Part shown: one piece after another, positions 36,633 to 45,213 of the stretch
How the letters are laid out: each line of letters starts with the position of its first letter
How positions within the stretch are numbered: position 1 is the first letter of the stretch
Translations under genes and position numbers: made by a program
Origin: an uncultured Muribaculaceae bacterium
GTDB lineage: Bacteria > Bacteroidota > Bacteroidia > Bacteroidales > Muribaculaceae
Reading direction: 5' to 3'
Assembly: GCA_910586895.1 (NCBI GenBank)
Contig: CAJUIW010000004.1
Span: 1-64,000 of the forward strand
Length of the DNA: 64,000 nt
The notes under the pieces: generated by a model
Seen by the model: the letters and a program-made list of their open reading frames with translations, nothing else
What the model was told of the DNA's origin: nothing
Database searches by the model: none

Positions 36633-37636
36633 AACGCATTCTGACACTTCTTCTCCTCTCAGCGGTGCTGGTCAATTTATGCCGGGCCGATGAACTCCGG
36701 CGGTATTATCTGCCTATGGTATGCCATACCGACAGCTGTATAACAGTCAATATGGCAGACAGCACCATAAGTCAAGCTCTTGAGATAAGAGCCTCGCTAC
36801 CAAAAATGACGGAACGGGAAGGAAACTCGGACCACCGTTACAGCATACTGTTTCCCCTGATTCAAAGTGATAAAACGCTTGAAATAAGAATTTCGCCCGG
36901 CACCGAGGCTTACAACCACTCCATGGAGAAGCAGTACCTGAGCATAGAGGCTATGATGAATCAAAAGGATAGCTCCCGGACATTATTTGATAGGAAAATC
37001 TACAAGGGAGTGAGTTTTGGCCGGGGAGCCAACAGCATGTCCGTTGAATGGGACAATGACGGACGCTTCACTCTGTATGCCGGAGAACGCACTCTTGCCG
37101 AAGTCGGAGAATTCAGTATTCAGAATAATTCTATTGACACCTCCCGTCCTATCAGCATCCGCAACCACGGACCGCTCAATATTATCGACCTGATATATGC
37201 CTGGACTCCGGACCCGGCTAAGGAACTGCATACAGGAATTGACGTGGCCCGCTTACATAAACAGCTTTCTGAAAAAGATATCGTGGCCCCTGAAGGTATA
37301 TGGAAATACCTTGACCGTGACACTGACGAACGCTACGGACGTTTAGGAGGCACCTACCTGCTTGGAATCCGTAAAGCGGACAACGGCAAGGATTTTGATA
37401 TCATATACCTTGGGGGAGCAAAAGTATTTTCCGACAAATGGCAACCGGGTATGCTGAAAGGCAAACTGATACCGACTCTGTTTGAAGGCCATTATGACCT
37501 TGTATGGTATGACGGCAAAATGCAACGGATGGACAGTGACATATCGGCAAGCATGGAGCAGGGAGTGATTCTGACACTTAATTTCCCGCTCTACCGCAGC
37601 AAACTTAGATTTTCAAAAGTCATTGCGGATAACTGA
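36629..37636 (+). CDS. Secreted protein of unknown function
   Basis: A 335-residue protein with a signal peptide (about 1-20, ending CRA). The mature chain is rich in beta strands. A C-terminal part (about 225-335) contains GIWKYLDRDTDERYGRLGGTYLLGI. I do not recognise the family. It overlaps miaA by four bases (ATGA) and closes the operon. It overlaps the convergent PepSY-like gene by 17 bases. Confidence 0.6.
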   Translation: MKRILTLLLLSAVLVNLCRADELRRYYLPMVCHTDSCITVNMADSTISQALEIRASLPKMTEREGNSDHRYSILFPLIQSDKTLEIRISPGTEAYNHSMEKQYLSIEAMMNQKDSSRTLFDRKIYKGVSFGRGANSMSVEWDNDGRFTLYAGERTLAEVGEFSIQNNSIDTSRPISIRNHGPLNIIDLIYAWTPDPAKELHTGIDVARLHKQLSEKDIVAPEGIWKYLDRDTDERYGRLGGTYLLGIRKADNGKDFDIIYLGGAKVFSDKWQPGMLKGKLIPTLFEGHYDLVWYDGKMQRMDSDISASMEQGVILTLNFPLYRSKLRFSKVIADN

Positions 37637-38051
37637 TGGAGCCGGTCGTTTCATCGTAAGTGATATAGGTGTTCAACAGTTCTACCCTTATGGTATCGGC
37701 AGTCCGCTGCACACGGTAAACGGCATCAGTCTGTTCCATTTCCTGCAGATAGCGGTACAAGGGTGTAGGGAGTTCGTCATAGATGAACATTTCCGGCAGC
37801 ACCGAACCGTTGCCATTGACATCCACCCATGCATAATCGTCATTGAACGTTATAGTCGACCCGTTTCTAATGGTGGCAATATGATTGCCCGCAGCATCTG
37901 TAACATACGTTGCCACCTCACCCTGTGGAAAATATTTTGTGATAAATTCCATCATAGGTTTTGGAAGTTCGTCCCAGGCATTGTCGTTGCACGCTCCCAT
38001 AAGAATTATTAATCCCAAAGTGATTATTCCGAGTATACTGTTGCGTTTCAT
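37620..38051 (-). CDS. PepSY-like lipoprotein
   Basis: A 143-residue lipoprotein with lipobox MGAC (Cys near 20). Two PepSY-like beta-alpha repeats follow. Motifs such as LPKPMMEFITKYFPQGEV and LPTPLYRYLQEM belong to the small beta-lactamase-inhibitor-like PepSY proteins common in Bacteroidales. The function is unknown; other members are suggested to act as inhibitors or chaperones of envelope enzymes. It is transcribed alone and meets the preceding gene tail to tail. Confidence 0.75.
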   Translation of the reverse strand: MKRNSILGIITLGLIILMGACNDNAWDELPKPMMEFITKYFPQGEVATYVTDAAGNHIATIRNGSTITFNDDYAWVDVNGNGSVLPEMFIYDELPTPLYRYLQEMEQTDAVYRVQRTADTIRVELLNTYITYDETTGSISYPQ

Positions 38052-38138
38052 AGGATGGAATGATTAATTAATGTTACATTTCTATAACAAATCCCTATTA
38101 TATTGGTTCGCTGCCTCGTAATGGTTAATTTTGACTCC

Positions 38139-39017
38139 ATGAAACATATTCTGATAATCATTTTATCCATATTTGCCATTCCGTCAGCAATAGCGGCAGT
38201 ATCAGGAGAACAGCCCGATTCGCTGCACGCACCATCAGCCAAGTATCAGGAGTTGATAGGTAAAGCTGACGATGCAATTAAAGATTCCAACTGGGAAGAC
38301 GCGGAAAGCTTTTTTCTTGAGGCCATGCGCACAGAGCCCGGTAACCCGACAAATATACTGCTGATGTCAAACGTGGGTATGCTTCGCCATTATGCCGGGA
38401 AGGACTCGCTGGCTCTTGACATGCTTGACGCTGCCGCACGTATGGCTCCGGTATCAGTAACCGTAAAACAGAATCGTGCCACAGTGCTGACATCACTCGG
38501 ACGTCTGGAAGAAGCTTACGATGAGTATAACCGCATCATCGGCCTCGACTCTACGCTGGCAGAACCGCGTTTCATGCGTGCCATGATTGACCTTAAGCTC
38601 GGAAATGTAGAAAAAGCGGAATCCGATGTCGACTATATGCTGCGGAATTTTCCCGATGAACAGGACACATGGACTGCGGCAGCCTACACCTATATCGCAA
38701 CAGCCCGCTTTGCCGATGCAATCCCATATCTCAGTAAAATAATAGAACAGAATCCCCAGCCGGGCGATTACGGCGAACGGGCACTGTGCTATCTCATGAC
38801 CGACAATCTGCCTGATGCATCCACTGATATAGCTGAAGCTATACGGCTCGACCCACTCAACGGCGACTTCTATCTGTACCGTTCATTGCTCAACAAGCGG
38901 CGCTACCGTCCGAAAGAAGCTGCCGACGACGCCCGCAAAGCGGCCGGACTCGGAGTAAGCGCACGAAAAATAGCTTCACTTGGCCTGTATTCTGACGAAA
39001 AACAACAAAAAAGATAA
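38139..39017 (+). CDS. Secreted tetratricopeptide-repeat protein
   Basis: A 292-residue protein starting at ATG 38139, which begins a signal peptide (MKHILIIILSIFAIPSAIAA). The upstream open frame starts with TTG and adds no signal. At least five TPR-like helix pairs follow, with patterns such as DSNWEDAESFFLEAMRTEPGN. TPR proteins act as protein-binding scaffolds. The partner cannot be told from the sequence. The divergent PepSY-like gene lies 87 bases upstream. Confidence 0.75.
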   Translation: MKHILIIILSIFAIPSAIAAVSGEQPDSLHAPSAKYQELIGKADDAIKDSNWEDAESFFLEAMRTEPGNPTNILLMSNVGMLRHYAGKDSLALDMLDAAARMAPVSVTVKQNRATVLTSLGRLEEAYDEYNRIIGLDSTLAEPRFMRAMIDLKLGNVEKAESDVDYMLRNFPDEQDTWTAAAYTYIATARFADAIPYLSKIIEQNPQPGDYGERALCYLMTDNLPDASTDIAEAIRLDPLNGDFYLYRSLLNKRRYRPKEAADDARKAAGLGVSARKIASLGLYSDEKQQKR

Positions 39018-39088
39018 AAAAACGACCTTACAGAACCTTTAATTGGCATAAATTGTTATACGGACAAATATTAATTTACATTTTTTTG

Positions 39089-39096
39089 TAACTTTG
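39089..39096 (+). promoter_or_regulatory. -7 box before the winged-helix gene
   Basis: TAACTTTG lies 50 bp before the ATG at 39147. The resulting leader of roughly 45 bases is AT-rich. I see no -33 TTTG at the right spacing. Confidence 0.55.
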
Positions 39097-39146
39097 CAGC
39101 TACATTGCAAATACAAATAATTGTCTAACAAAATTTTTCAAAAAAA

Positions 39147-39356
39147 ATGAACACAGACACAATTGGTACTTGGGCCGGATTAGTTTGGAATGCACTTAGT
39201 GAAGCTGACGTCCTCGGAAACAAACAGATTAAAAAAATGACAAAACTGAAGGACAAGGAACTCTACGCTGCACTCGGCTGGTTGGCACGTGAAGGAAAAA
39301 TCACATTCGAAGATAACGAAGACAACACTGAAATTCTTGTTGCACTTGTAAAATAA
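39147..39356 (+). CDS. Small winged helix-turn-helix protein (DUF2582-like)
   Basis: A 69-residue protein that forms a single winged helix: GTWAGLVWNALSE, NKQIKKMTKLKDKELYAALGWLAREGKI and the wing TFEDNEDNTEIL. It matches the small DUF2582 winged-helix family found widely in Bacteroidetes. It probably binds DNA, but targets are unknown. It is a single-gene unit with its own -7 box and a strong terminator. Confidence 0.85.
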   Translation: MNTDTIGTWAGLVWNALSEADVLGNKQIKKMTKLKDKELYAALGWLAREGKITFEDNEDNTEILVALVK

Positions 39357-39381
39357 GCGCAGCATTCAACGATTGGTATAA

Positions 39382-39406
39382 AGCCCGGCATGGCCGGGCT
39401 TTTTTT
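39382..39406 (+). terminator. Terminator after the winged-helix gene
   Basis: AGCCCGGC (39382-39389) pairs with GCCGGGCT (39393-39400) around a short loop. A run of seven T residues follows. Confidence 0.9.
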
Positions 39407-39420
39407 AAGAATCTGTAATA

Positions 39421-40368
39421 ATGGCAATGGAAGGACTGGTAATAAGAAATACTGGTAGCAGCTACGTGGTGACTGCCGATGACGGTAATGAATATACCTG
39501 CAAGGTAAAAGGCAACTTTCGCCTTAAAGGAATACGCACCACCAATCCAGTAGCTGTAGGCGACCGTGTTGAAATCATCATCAACCCGGATATGACTGCC
39601 TATATTGTCAAGATCGTCCCGCGCAAGAACTATATAATAAGGCGTGCCAGCAATCTGTCAAAAGAGGCACATATCATTGCAGCCAATCTTGACCAGGCGT
39701 TTCTTGTAGCGACCCTCACTCATCCGGCTACATCGCTTACATTCATTGACCGCTTCCTCGCTACCGCCGAGGCCTACCGTGTGCCGGCATTCATAGTATT
39801 CAACAAGACTGACCTACTTACTGACGAGGCTGACCGTGAACTGCTCGACGCTGTAAGCTACCTGTACCGCAGCATAGGCTATAAGGTACTGCACACATCT
39901 ACCGTCACAGGAGAGGGTATCGATACCCTGCGTGAGCATCTCGGAGGCAAGATCTCACTTATGTCCGGCAACTCAGGCGTCGGGAAGTCATCGCTGATCA
40001 ACCTTCTTGTACCCGGACTTAACCTGCGCACAGCAGAGATATCTTCGACCCATCTCACGGGAACGCACACAACTACCTTCAGCCAGATGTTCCCCATACC
40101 GGGCAATGAAGGTGGATATATAATTGATACACCCGGAGTGAAAGGATTCGGTACTATCGACTTTGACCGTAACGAAGTAAGCCATTTCTTCCCTGAAATA
40201 TTCAAAATATCCGAAAATTGCCGGTTCGGCAACTGCACCCATACACACGAACCAGGATGCGCTGTGCTTGAAGCTCTTGCCCGCAATGAAATATCCGAAT
40301 CGCGCTACAATTCATATCTCAGCATCATTGACGATGCCGACCCCGACAAATATCGTAAGCCTTTCTGA
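39421..40368 (+). CDS. rsgA: Ribosome small subunit-dependent GTPase RsgA
   Basis: A 315-residue, circularly permuted GTPase that helps mature the 30S subunit. An N-terminal OB fold (about 1-75) is followed by the G domain with G4 NKTD before G1 GNSGVGKSSL and G3 DTPG. A C-terminal zinc site follows (CRFGNCTHTHEPGC). ATG codons at 39421 and 39427 are both possible; the first is given. It begins 15 bases after the preceding terminator, so a promoter must lie in or near it, or some read-through occurs. Confidence 0.95.
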   Translation: MAMEGLVIRNTGSSYVVTADDGNEYTCKVKGNFRLKGIRTTNPVAVGDRVEIIINPDMTAYIVKIVPRKNYIIRRASNLSKEAHIIAANLDQAFLVATLTHPATSLTFIDRFLATAEAYRVPAFIVFNKTDLLTDEADRELLDAVSYLYRSIGYKVLHTSTVTGEGIDTLREHLGGKISLMSGNSGVGKSSLINLLVPGLNLRTAEISSTHLTGTHTTTFSQMFPIPGNEGGYIIDTPGVKGFGTIDFDRNEVSHFFPEIFKISENCRFGNCTHTHEPGCAVLEALARNEISESRYNSYLSIIDDADPDKYRKPF

Positions 40369-40399
40369 CGTAAATTAACTATATTTATAAAATATTTGC

Positions 40400-40407
40400 T
40401 ACCTTTG
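40400..40407 (+). promoter_or_regulatory. -7 box before the SulP gene
   Basis: TACCTTTG lies 29 bp before the ATG at 40437. No clear -33 element is present. Confidence 0.5.
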
Positions 40408-40436
40408 CGCTCTCAATTTCCAAGGTACAATATTTT

Positions 40437-42146
40437 ATGAATTTAACTGGTCCCATTTCATTCCGTCCGAAACTCGTTTCGGCATTAAGGCATTATTCCT
40501 GGGCTAATTTCAAAGCTGATATCACCGCCGGCATTGTGGTAGGTATCGTAGCTCTACCTCTTGCCATTGCGTTTGGTATTGCGAGCGGTGTAAGCCCTAC
40601 GATAGGTTTGATAACCGCTATAATAGGCGGCTTTCTTGTTTCAGCCTTAGGTGGCTGTACCGTACAGATAGGAGGTCCTACCGGAGCGTTCATCGTCATA
40701 GTCTACGGTATTATTTCAAATTTCGGTTTACAAGGGTTGGCCGTGGCTACTTTCATGGCCGGACTGATATTAGTGCTGTTGGGCTTGTTCCGGCTTGGCA
40801 CTGTGATAAAATTCATACCCTATCCTATAGTTGTAGGCTTCACGGCTGGTATCGCGCTCACAATCTTCTCAACACAGATGAATGACTTCTTCGGACTCGG
40901 ACTTACTGAGGTCCCTGCGGCATTCATTCCCAAGTGGGGTGTCTACTTCCAGAACTTCGGACGCACTGACATAGTGACCCTGTTGGTAGGCATCGTATCA
41001 CTCCTTATTATAATAGTAGCGCCCAAAATTTCCAAGAAGCTCCCCGGAGCATTGCTATCCATCATTATTGTCACTGCCGGCGTATGGCTCCTCCACCGCT
41101 TCTGCCCCGATGTACACGTCACCACCATTGGCGACCGCTTCGGCTCAATGCCCACCGATATCCCTCATCCCCATTCTTTCGAGCTGACAATGGACTCTAT
41201 CAACATGCTTCTCCCCTCGGCATTTACTATAGCAGTACTCGGAGCCATTGAATCATTGCTGTCAGCTACAGTGGCCGATGGTATCACCGGAACCCGCACC
41301 GACAGCAATACCGAGCTTATAGGTCAGGGCGTGGCCAACATCGTGGTACCTTTCTTCGGCGGTATACCCGTCACCGGAGCCATAGCACGCACCATGACCA
41401 ATATCACAAACGGCGGACGCACCCCCGTGGCCGGCGTGATACATGCTGTAGTGCTCCTGCTGATATTCCTCTTCCTGATGCCACTTATCAATCTTGTGCC
41501 CATGGCCTGTCTGGCAGCCGTACTGATAGTGGTGAGCTACAATATGAGCGGATGGCGCACCATCAGAGCCATGCTCAAGAACCCGAAGAGCGATATCTCA
41601 ATACTTGCTGTCACATTCATCCTTACTGTAATATTTGACCTAACTATCGCTATTGAGATAGGACTTCTGCTTGCCATGATTCTGTTCCTGCGCCGTGTCA
41701 CCGAAAACACCCAGATCAAGGTGTACGGCCAGCAGCTTGACATAGCCGAGGGAACTGAAGCCACCACCCACGAGGTGCTCAATGTGGCCAAAGGGGTAGA
41801 AGTTTATGAGATTGATGGTCCGTTCTTCTTCGGTATCGCTACAAAATTCGATGAAATGATGCGAAATTCAATGGCCAACAAGCCTATCGTCCGCATAATA
41901 CGCATGCGTAAAGTTCCATTCATCGACGCCACCGGCCTGCACAACCTTGAGATTCTTATCGAATCATCGCAGCGCGAGGGCATACATGTGGTGCTCTCAG
42001 GAGTAAACGAGAATGTGCGCAGCGTACTTGATCACGCCCGCATTCAGGACAAAATCGGATCCGACCATATCTGCGACCATATAACCAAAGCCGTTGAAAT
42101 GGCAAATAAGGTAGCTGAAGAATACAGAAAGCCTGCAAAAAGTTAA
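40437..42146 (+). CDS. SulP family anion transporter with STAS domain
   Basis: A 569-residue membrane protein with the SLC26/SulP fold of about 12-14 spans (residues 25-430). The N-terminal AGIVVGIVALPLAIAFGIASGVSPTIGL motif and GGPTGAFIVIV are typical. A C-terminal STAS domain (about 455-555) includes VPFIDATGLHNLEIL. Relatives carry sulfate, bicarbonate or dicarboxylates; the substrate here is not determinable. No carbonic anhydrase is fused or adjacent. A hairpin follows the stop. Confidence 0.9.
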   Translation: MNLTGPISFRPKLVSALRHYSWANFKADITAGIVVGIVALPLAIAFGIASGVSPTIGLITAIIGGFLVSALGGCTVQIGGPTGAFIVIVYGIISNFGLQGLAVATFMAGLILVLLGLFRLGTVIKFIPYPIVVGFTAGIALTIFSTQMNDFFGLGLTEVPAAFIPKWGVYFQNFGRTDIVTLLVGIVSLLIIIVAPKISKKLPGALLSIIIVTAGVWLLHRFCPDVHVTTIGDRFGSMPTDIPHPHSFELTMDSINMLLPSAFTIAVLGAIESLLSATVADGITGTRTDSNTELIGQGVANIVVPFFGGIPVTGAIARTMTNITNGGRTPVAGVIHAVVLLLIFLFLMPLINLVPMACLAAVLIVVSYNMSGWRTIRAMLKNPKSDISILAVTFILTVIFDLTIAIEIGLLLAMILFLRRVTENTQIKVYGQQLDIAEGTEATTHEVLNVAKGVEVYEIDGPFFFGIATKFDEMMRNSMANKPIVRIIRMRKVPFIDATGLHNLEILIESSQREGIHVVLSGVNENVRSVLDHARIQDKIGSDHICDHITKAVEMANKVAEEYRKPAKS

Positions 42147-42184
42147 AAAATCACCGATATTATTACATATTTTGTGATTTTTTT
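42145..42184 (+). terminator. Terminator after the SulP gene
   Basis: AAAAATCAC (42146-42154) pairs with GTGATTTTT (42174-42182) across an AT-rich loop. The stem end doubles as the T-run. Confidence 0.6.
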
Positions 42185-42224
42185 AGGCATTCTGCTGACC
42201 CACTAAAAAAAATACTAAAAAAAA

Positions 42225-42255
42225 TTTGGTGGTACAGTTTTTCTTCTTACCTTTG
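42225..42255 (+). promoter_or_regulatory. Promoter of the small lipoprotein
   Basis: TTTG at 42225-42228 and TACCTTTG at 42248-42255 are separated by 19 bp. A leader of about 45 bases, rich in A and T, precedes the ATG. Confidence 0.72.
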
Positions 42256-42308
42256 TGACGTTTTTGAAGCTAAAAAAAATTGTTTTATTATTTTAATTAA
42301 AAAAGAAA

Positions 42309-42527
42309 ATGAAAAAGTTAGTTTTATTACTTGCTGTTGTATTCAGTGCTTCACTTTTCTCATGTGGCAACTCTAACAGCAAAGCTGCTGCTACTGACAC
42401 CACTGCTACTGAAGCTGATACCACTGTAGCTGTTGTTGCTGCTGAAACAAGCGACACAACTCAGAACGGTGACACAACTGTTATCACCGACACAACTGTT
42501 GTTGCTGCAGCTGCCGTTGCTGAATAA
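42309..42527 (+). CDS. Small Ala/Thr/Val-rich lipoprotein
   Basis: A 72-residue lipoprotein: lipobox LFSC with Cys near 19, then a low-complexity chain of Ala, Thr, Asp and Val with repeated DTT motifs. No fold can be predicted. Codon use is strongly biased to GCT and a few others, unlike neighbours, which may reflect high expression. It has a full promoter, a long AT-rich leader and its own terminator, so it is a real gene. It may be an abundant surface or spacer lipoprotein, which is inference. Confidence 0.75.
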   Translation: MKKLVLLLAVVFSASLFSCGNSNSKAAATDTTATEADTTVAVVAAETSDTTQNGDTTVITDTTVVAAAAVAE

Positions 42528-42550
42528 TCAGATAACGCATTAAGATTAAA

Positions 42551-42585
42551 AAGCTATAATCCTTGGTGGATTGTGGCTTTTTTTG
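42551..42585 (+). terminator. Terminator of the small lipoprotein gene
   Basis: AAGCTATAATCC (42551-42562) pairs with GGATTGTGGCTT (42568-42579) with two G-T wobbles. A T-run follows. Confidence 0.8.
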
Positions 42586-42655
42586 TTTTAAACAGAATCC
42601 GAACATTTTCACATTATAAAAGTGTTATTATTCTGAATTATCTAAAAGAATAATA

Positions 42656-44065
42656 ATGCTTAATCTACGGTTTTTATTCAGATACGCCATTATCTTTACT
42701 GCTCTGACGGTAACTGCACACGCGAAAGCTGAGGTCACGACGATGGCCGACTCGCTTCCTGACAGATGGCAATATGTGAGTGAGTACATCCAGTCACTTC
42801 CATCGGACGACCGTTGGTGGAACAACCTCAACGACCCTCTGCTTGACTCCTTGATAACACTCGGGATTGACCGCAACTTCAATCTTCAGGCCGCCATCCA
42901 CCGTATCGGCGCCGCGAGGCAAGCCATAAATCAGGCTAAAGCTCAGTACTATCCCCAGATTTCGGTATCCGGCGGATGGACAAAAAGCCGTAATTCAGGC
43001 AATATGACCGGCAGAAATACCCCGGCTGAAACAATCGACTATTTTTCTTTAGGCGCTGCCGCATCATGGGAGGTGGACCTGTTCGGACGCATCACCGCAC
43101 AGGTAAAGCAGAAAAAAGCCCTCTACAATGCATCGCGCGCCGACTATGCCGCCACTATGGTAAGCCTCTGCAGCGAAATAGCGCGCAACTATGCAATGCT
43201 CCGCACTTATCAGGCAGAACTGGCAGTGGCACGTGAGCATATGATGTCGCAGGACAGCGTGATGCATATTGCCATGCACCGGCACGAAGCCGGGCTCAAC
43301 GCTCAGCTTGACGTGGCTCAGGCCGGAACTATATACTATTCAACGAAAGCCACAATCCCGCAGATTGAATCATCCATAGCCACCACTATCAATGCCATAG
43401 CTCTTCTGTTGGGTGAATTTCCCGCCAATGTAGCTGCTATGCTTGAACGTCCGGCACCACTCCCCGCTTTCCGCCAGATAGTAGGCGCAGGACTTCCGCT
43501 TGAACTTATCCGCCGCAGGCCCGACATAGTGGCCGCGGAGTATCAGTTGGCTTCATCGGCCATGGCTGTAGGCATTGCCAAAAAAGATTTTCTTCCGGTA
43601 ATAAGCATAAACGGACAAATAGGAACATCGGCACACAAACCATCAGACCTGTTCAGCAAAAACAGTCTTACCTACAGCGTGGCCCCTACCATCAGTTGGA
43701 CTGTTTTTGACGGCATGGGCCGACGCGCAGCGGTAGCATCGGCACGCGAGGATATGAAAGCGAGCGTAGAAGCCTATAATCTGTCAGTGGTCACCGCCGT
43801 GCAGGAAGTGGAGAACGCCATGGCCCTCTATCTTTCCGCTCTTAAGCAGGTAGATGCTCTTGCCGAAGTGGTAAAGCAGGCTAAAGAGGCATTTGACCTA
43901 TCATTCGACCTATATAAGACAGGACTTACACAATTCAACAACGTGGCTGACGCCCAGATCAGCTTCCTCCAGTATGCCGACAGCCTTGTAGTGGCACGCG
44001 GCAATGCGCTGTCAGCCCTTATCAATCTCTACCAGGCCCTCGGAGGCGGATGGACCGAATCATAA
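42656..44065 (+). CDS. RND efflux outer membrane factor (OprM/NodT type)
   Basis: A 469-residue TolC-like channel with an N-terminal signal (about 1-25). It is made of two OEP repeats with long helical hairpins (for example RIGAARQAINQAKAQYYPQISVSGGW and EVENAMALYLSALKQVDALAEVVKQAKEA). LIRRRPDIVAAEYQLAS is the signature between the repeats. No lipobox Cys is visible. It is the first gene of a three-gene RND efflux operon, with a 21-base gap to the adaptor. OMF-first order is less usual than adaptor-first. Confidence 0.92.
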   Translation: MLNLRFLFRYAIIFTALTVTAHAKAEVTTMADSLPDRWQYVSEYIQSLPSDDRWWNNLNDPLLDSLITLGIDRNFNLQAAIHRIGAARQAINQAKAQYYPQISVSGGWTKSRNSGNMTGRNTPAETIDYFSLGAAASWEVDLFGRITAQVKQKKALYNASRADYAATMVSLCSEIARNYAMLRTYQAELAVAREHMMSQDSVMHIAMHRHEAGLNAQLDVAQAGTIYYSTKATIPQIESSIATTINAIALLLGEFPANVAAMLERPAPLPAFRQIVGAGLPLELIRRRPDIVAAEYQLASSAMAVGIAKKDFLPVISINGQIGTSAHKPSDLFSKNSLTYSVAPTISWTVFDGMGRRAAVASAREDMKASVEAYNLSVVTAVQEVENAMALYLSALKQVDALAEVVKQAKEAFDLSFDLYKTGLTQFNNVADAQISFLQYADSLVVARGNALSALINLYQALGGGWTES

Positions 44066-44086
44066 GACACAAAAAACGACCATACT

Positions 44087-45211
44087 ATGCAACATACTTT
44101 CCTTCATGCCGCATTAGCTCTGGCTACGGCTACGATAATCATCCCTGTATCATCATGCCAGTCCGATAAACATGATACTGCTGACGAGGCTCCATCAATA
44201 GAAGTGGCCCGCAGCCAGTCAGATTCCGTAACGGCCTACCGTACAATCCCCGGCACGCTCCATGCACTGAATAAAGTTGACCTTGTAGCCCGCGTAAACG
44301 GCTACCTGCGCAGCATCAATTACAAAAAAGGGGATATAGTGGAGAAAGGTCAGCTGCTGTTCACCATCGAGGACACCCAATACCGCGATGCTGTCAATCA
44401 GGCTACCGCAAACCTTGCTTCGGCACGCAGCGCACATGAATATGCCGCAAGCCATTATCAAGCTATGGAGAAGGCTCTGAAATTCGATGCCGTCTCCCTG
44501 ATGGAGGTCAAGCAGGCCAAAAGCACACTTGAACAGGCGGAAGCAAGCATACGCACGGCACAGGCTCAGCTCGAAACGGCCCGTACCCAACTTGGCTACT
44601 GCCGCGTATATGCGCCCTTCCGGGGCCGCATCACTGCATCCGGTCCAAGTGTAGGAGCCTACCTCAACGGTGAAGGCGCTCCGGTGACTATGGCCACGAT
44701 ATACGACGATTCATCCATGCAGGCCTATTTCACAGTGGAGGATGGATCGTTTCTCAAGAGCTTTGCAAAGGACAGCGCCACCGCTGCGGGCTATGACTCC
44801 ATCCCTATTACGTTCAGCGAGCAGCTTCCTCACAATTACTACGGCGCGCTGTCATATCTCTCACCTGACTTTGACCCCTCCACCGGCACCATGCAGCTCC
44901 GCGCCGTCATAAAGAATCCTTATGGCGAGCTGCGCGACGGTATGTATGCCAGCGTCAAGCTCCCGACAGGCACTAATGCCAATGCCGTGATAGTAAAGGA
45001 TGCCTCCATAGCCACTGACCAGCTCGGGAAATATCTCTATACGGTAAATGACTCAAACAAGATTGTCTATACGCCGGTCAAAACAGCCGAGATGGCCAAC
45101 GATTCCATGCGTGTCATCACTTCCGGCTTGCCGGCCGGTACTCTCTACGTCACCAAGGCGTTGCTTAAAGTACGGCCCGGCATGATTATCAAACCCGTCA
45201 TAACCCACTGA
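44087..45211 (+). CDS. RND efflux periplasmic adaptor lipoprotein
   Basis: A 374-residue membrane-fusion protein. The lipobox is VSSC near residue 24. The two lipoyl-like halves (RVNGYLRSINYKKGDIVEKGQLLFTIED and the later YCRVYAPFRGRITASGPSVGAYL) flank an alpha-hairpin. A beta-barrel and membrane-proximal domain follow. It bridges the RND pump and the outer membrane channel. It lies two bases before the pump gene. Confidence 0.93.
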   Translation: MQHTFLHAALALATATIIIPVSSCQSDKHDTADEAPSIEVARSQSDSVTAYRTIPGTLHALNKVDLVARVNGYLRSINYKKGDIVEKGQLLFTIEDTQYRDAVNQATANLASARSAHEYAASHYQAMEKALKFDAVSLMEVKQAKSTLEQAEASIRTAQAQLETARTQLGYCRVYAPFRGRITASGPSVGAYLNGEGAPVTMATIYDDSSMQAYFTVEDGSFLKSFAKDSATAAGYDSIPITFSEQLPHNYYGALSYLSPDFDPSTGTMQLRAVIKNPYGELRDGMYASVKLPTGTNANAVIVKDASIATDQLGKYLYTVNDSNKIVYTPVKTAEMANDSMRVITSGLPAGTLYVTKALLKVRPGMIIKPVITH

Positions 45212-45213
45212 TT

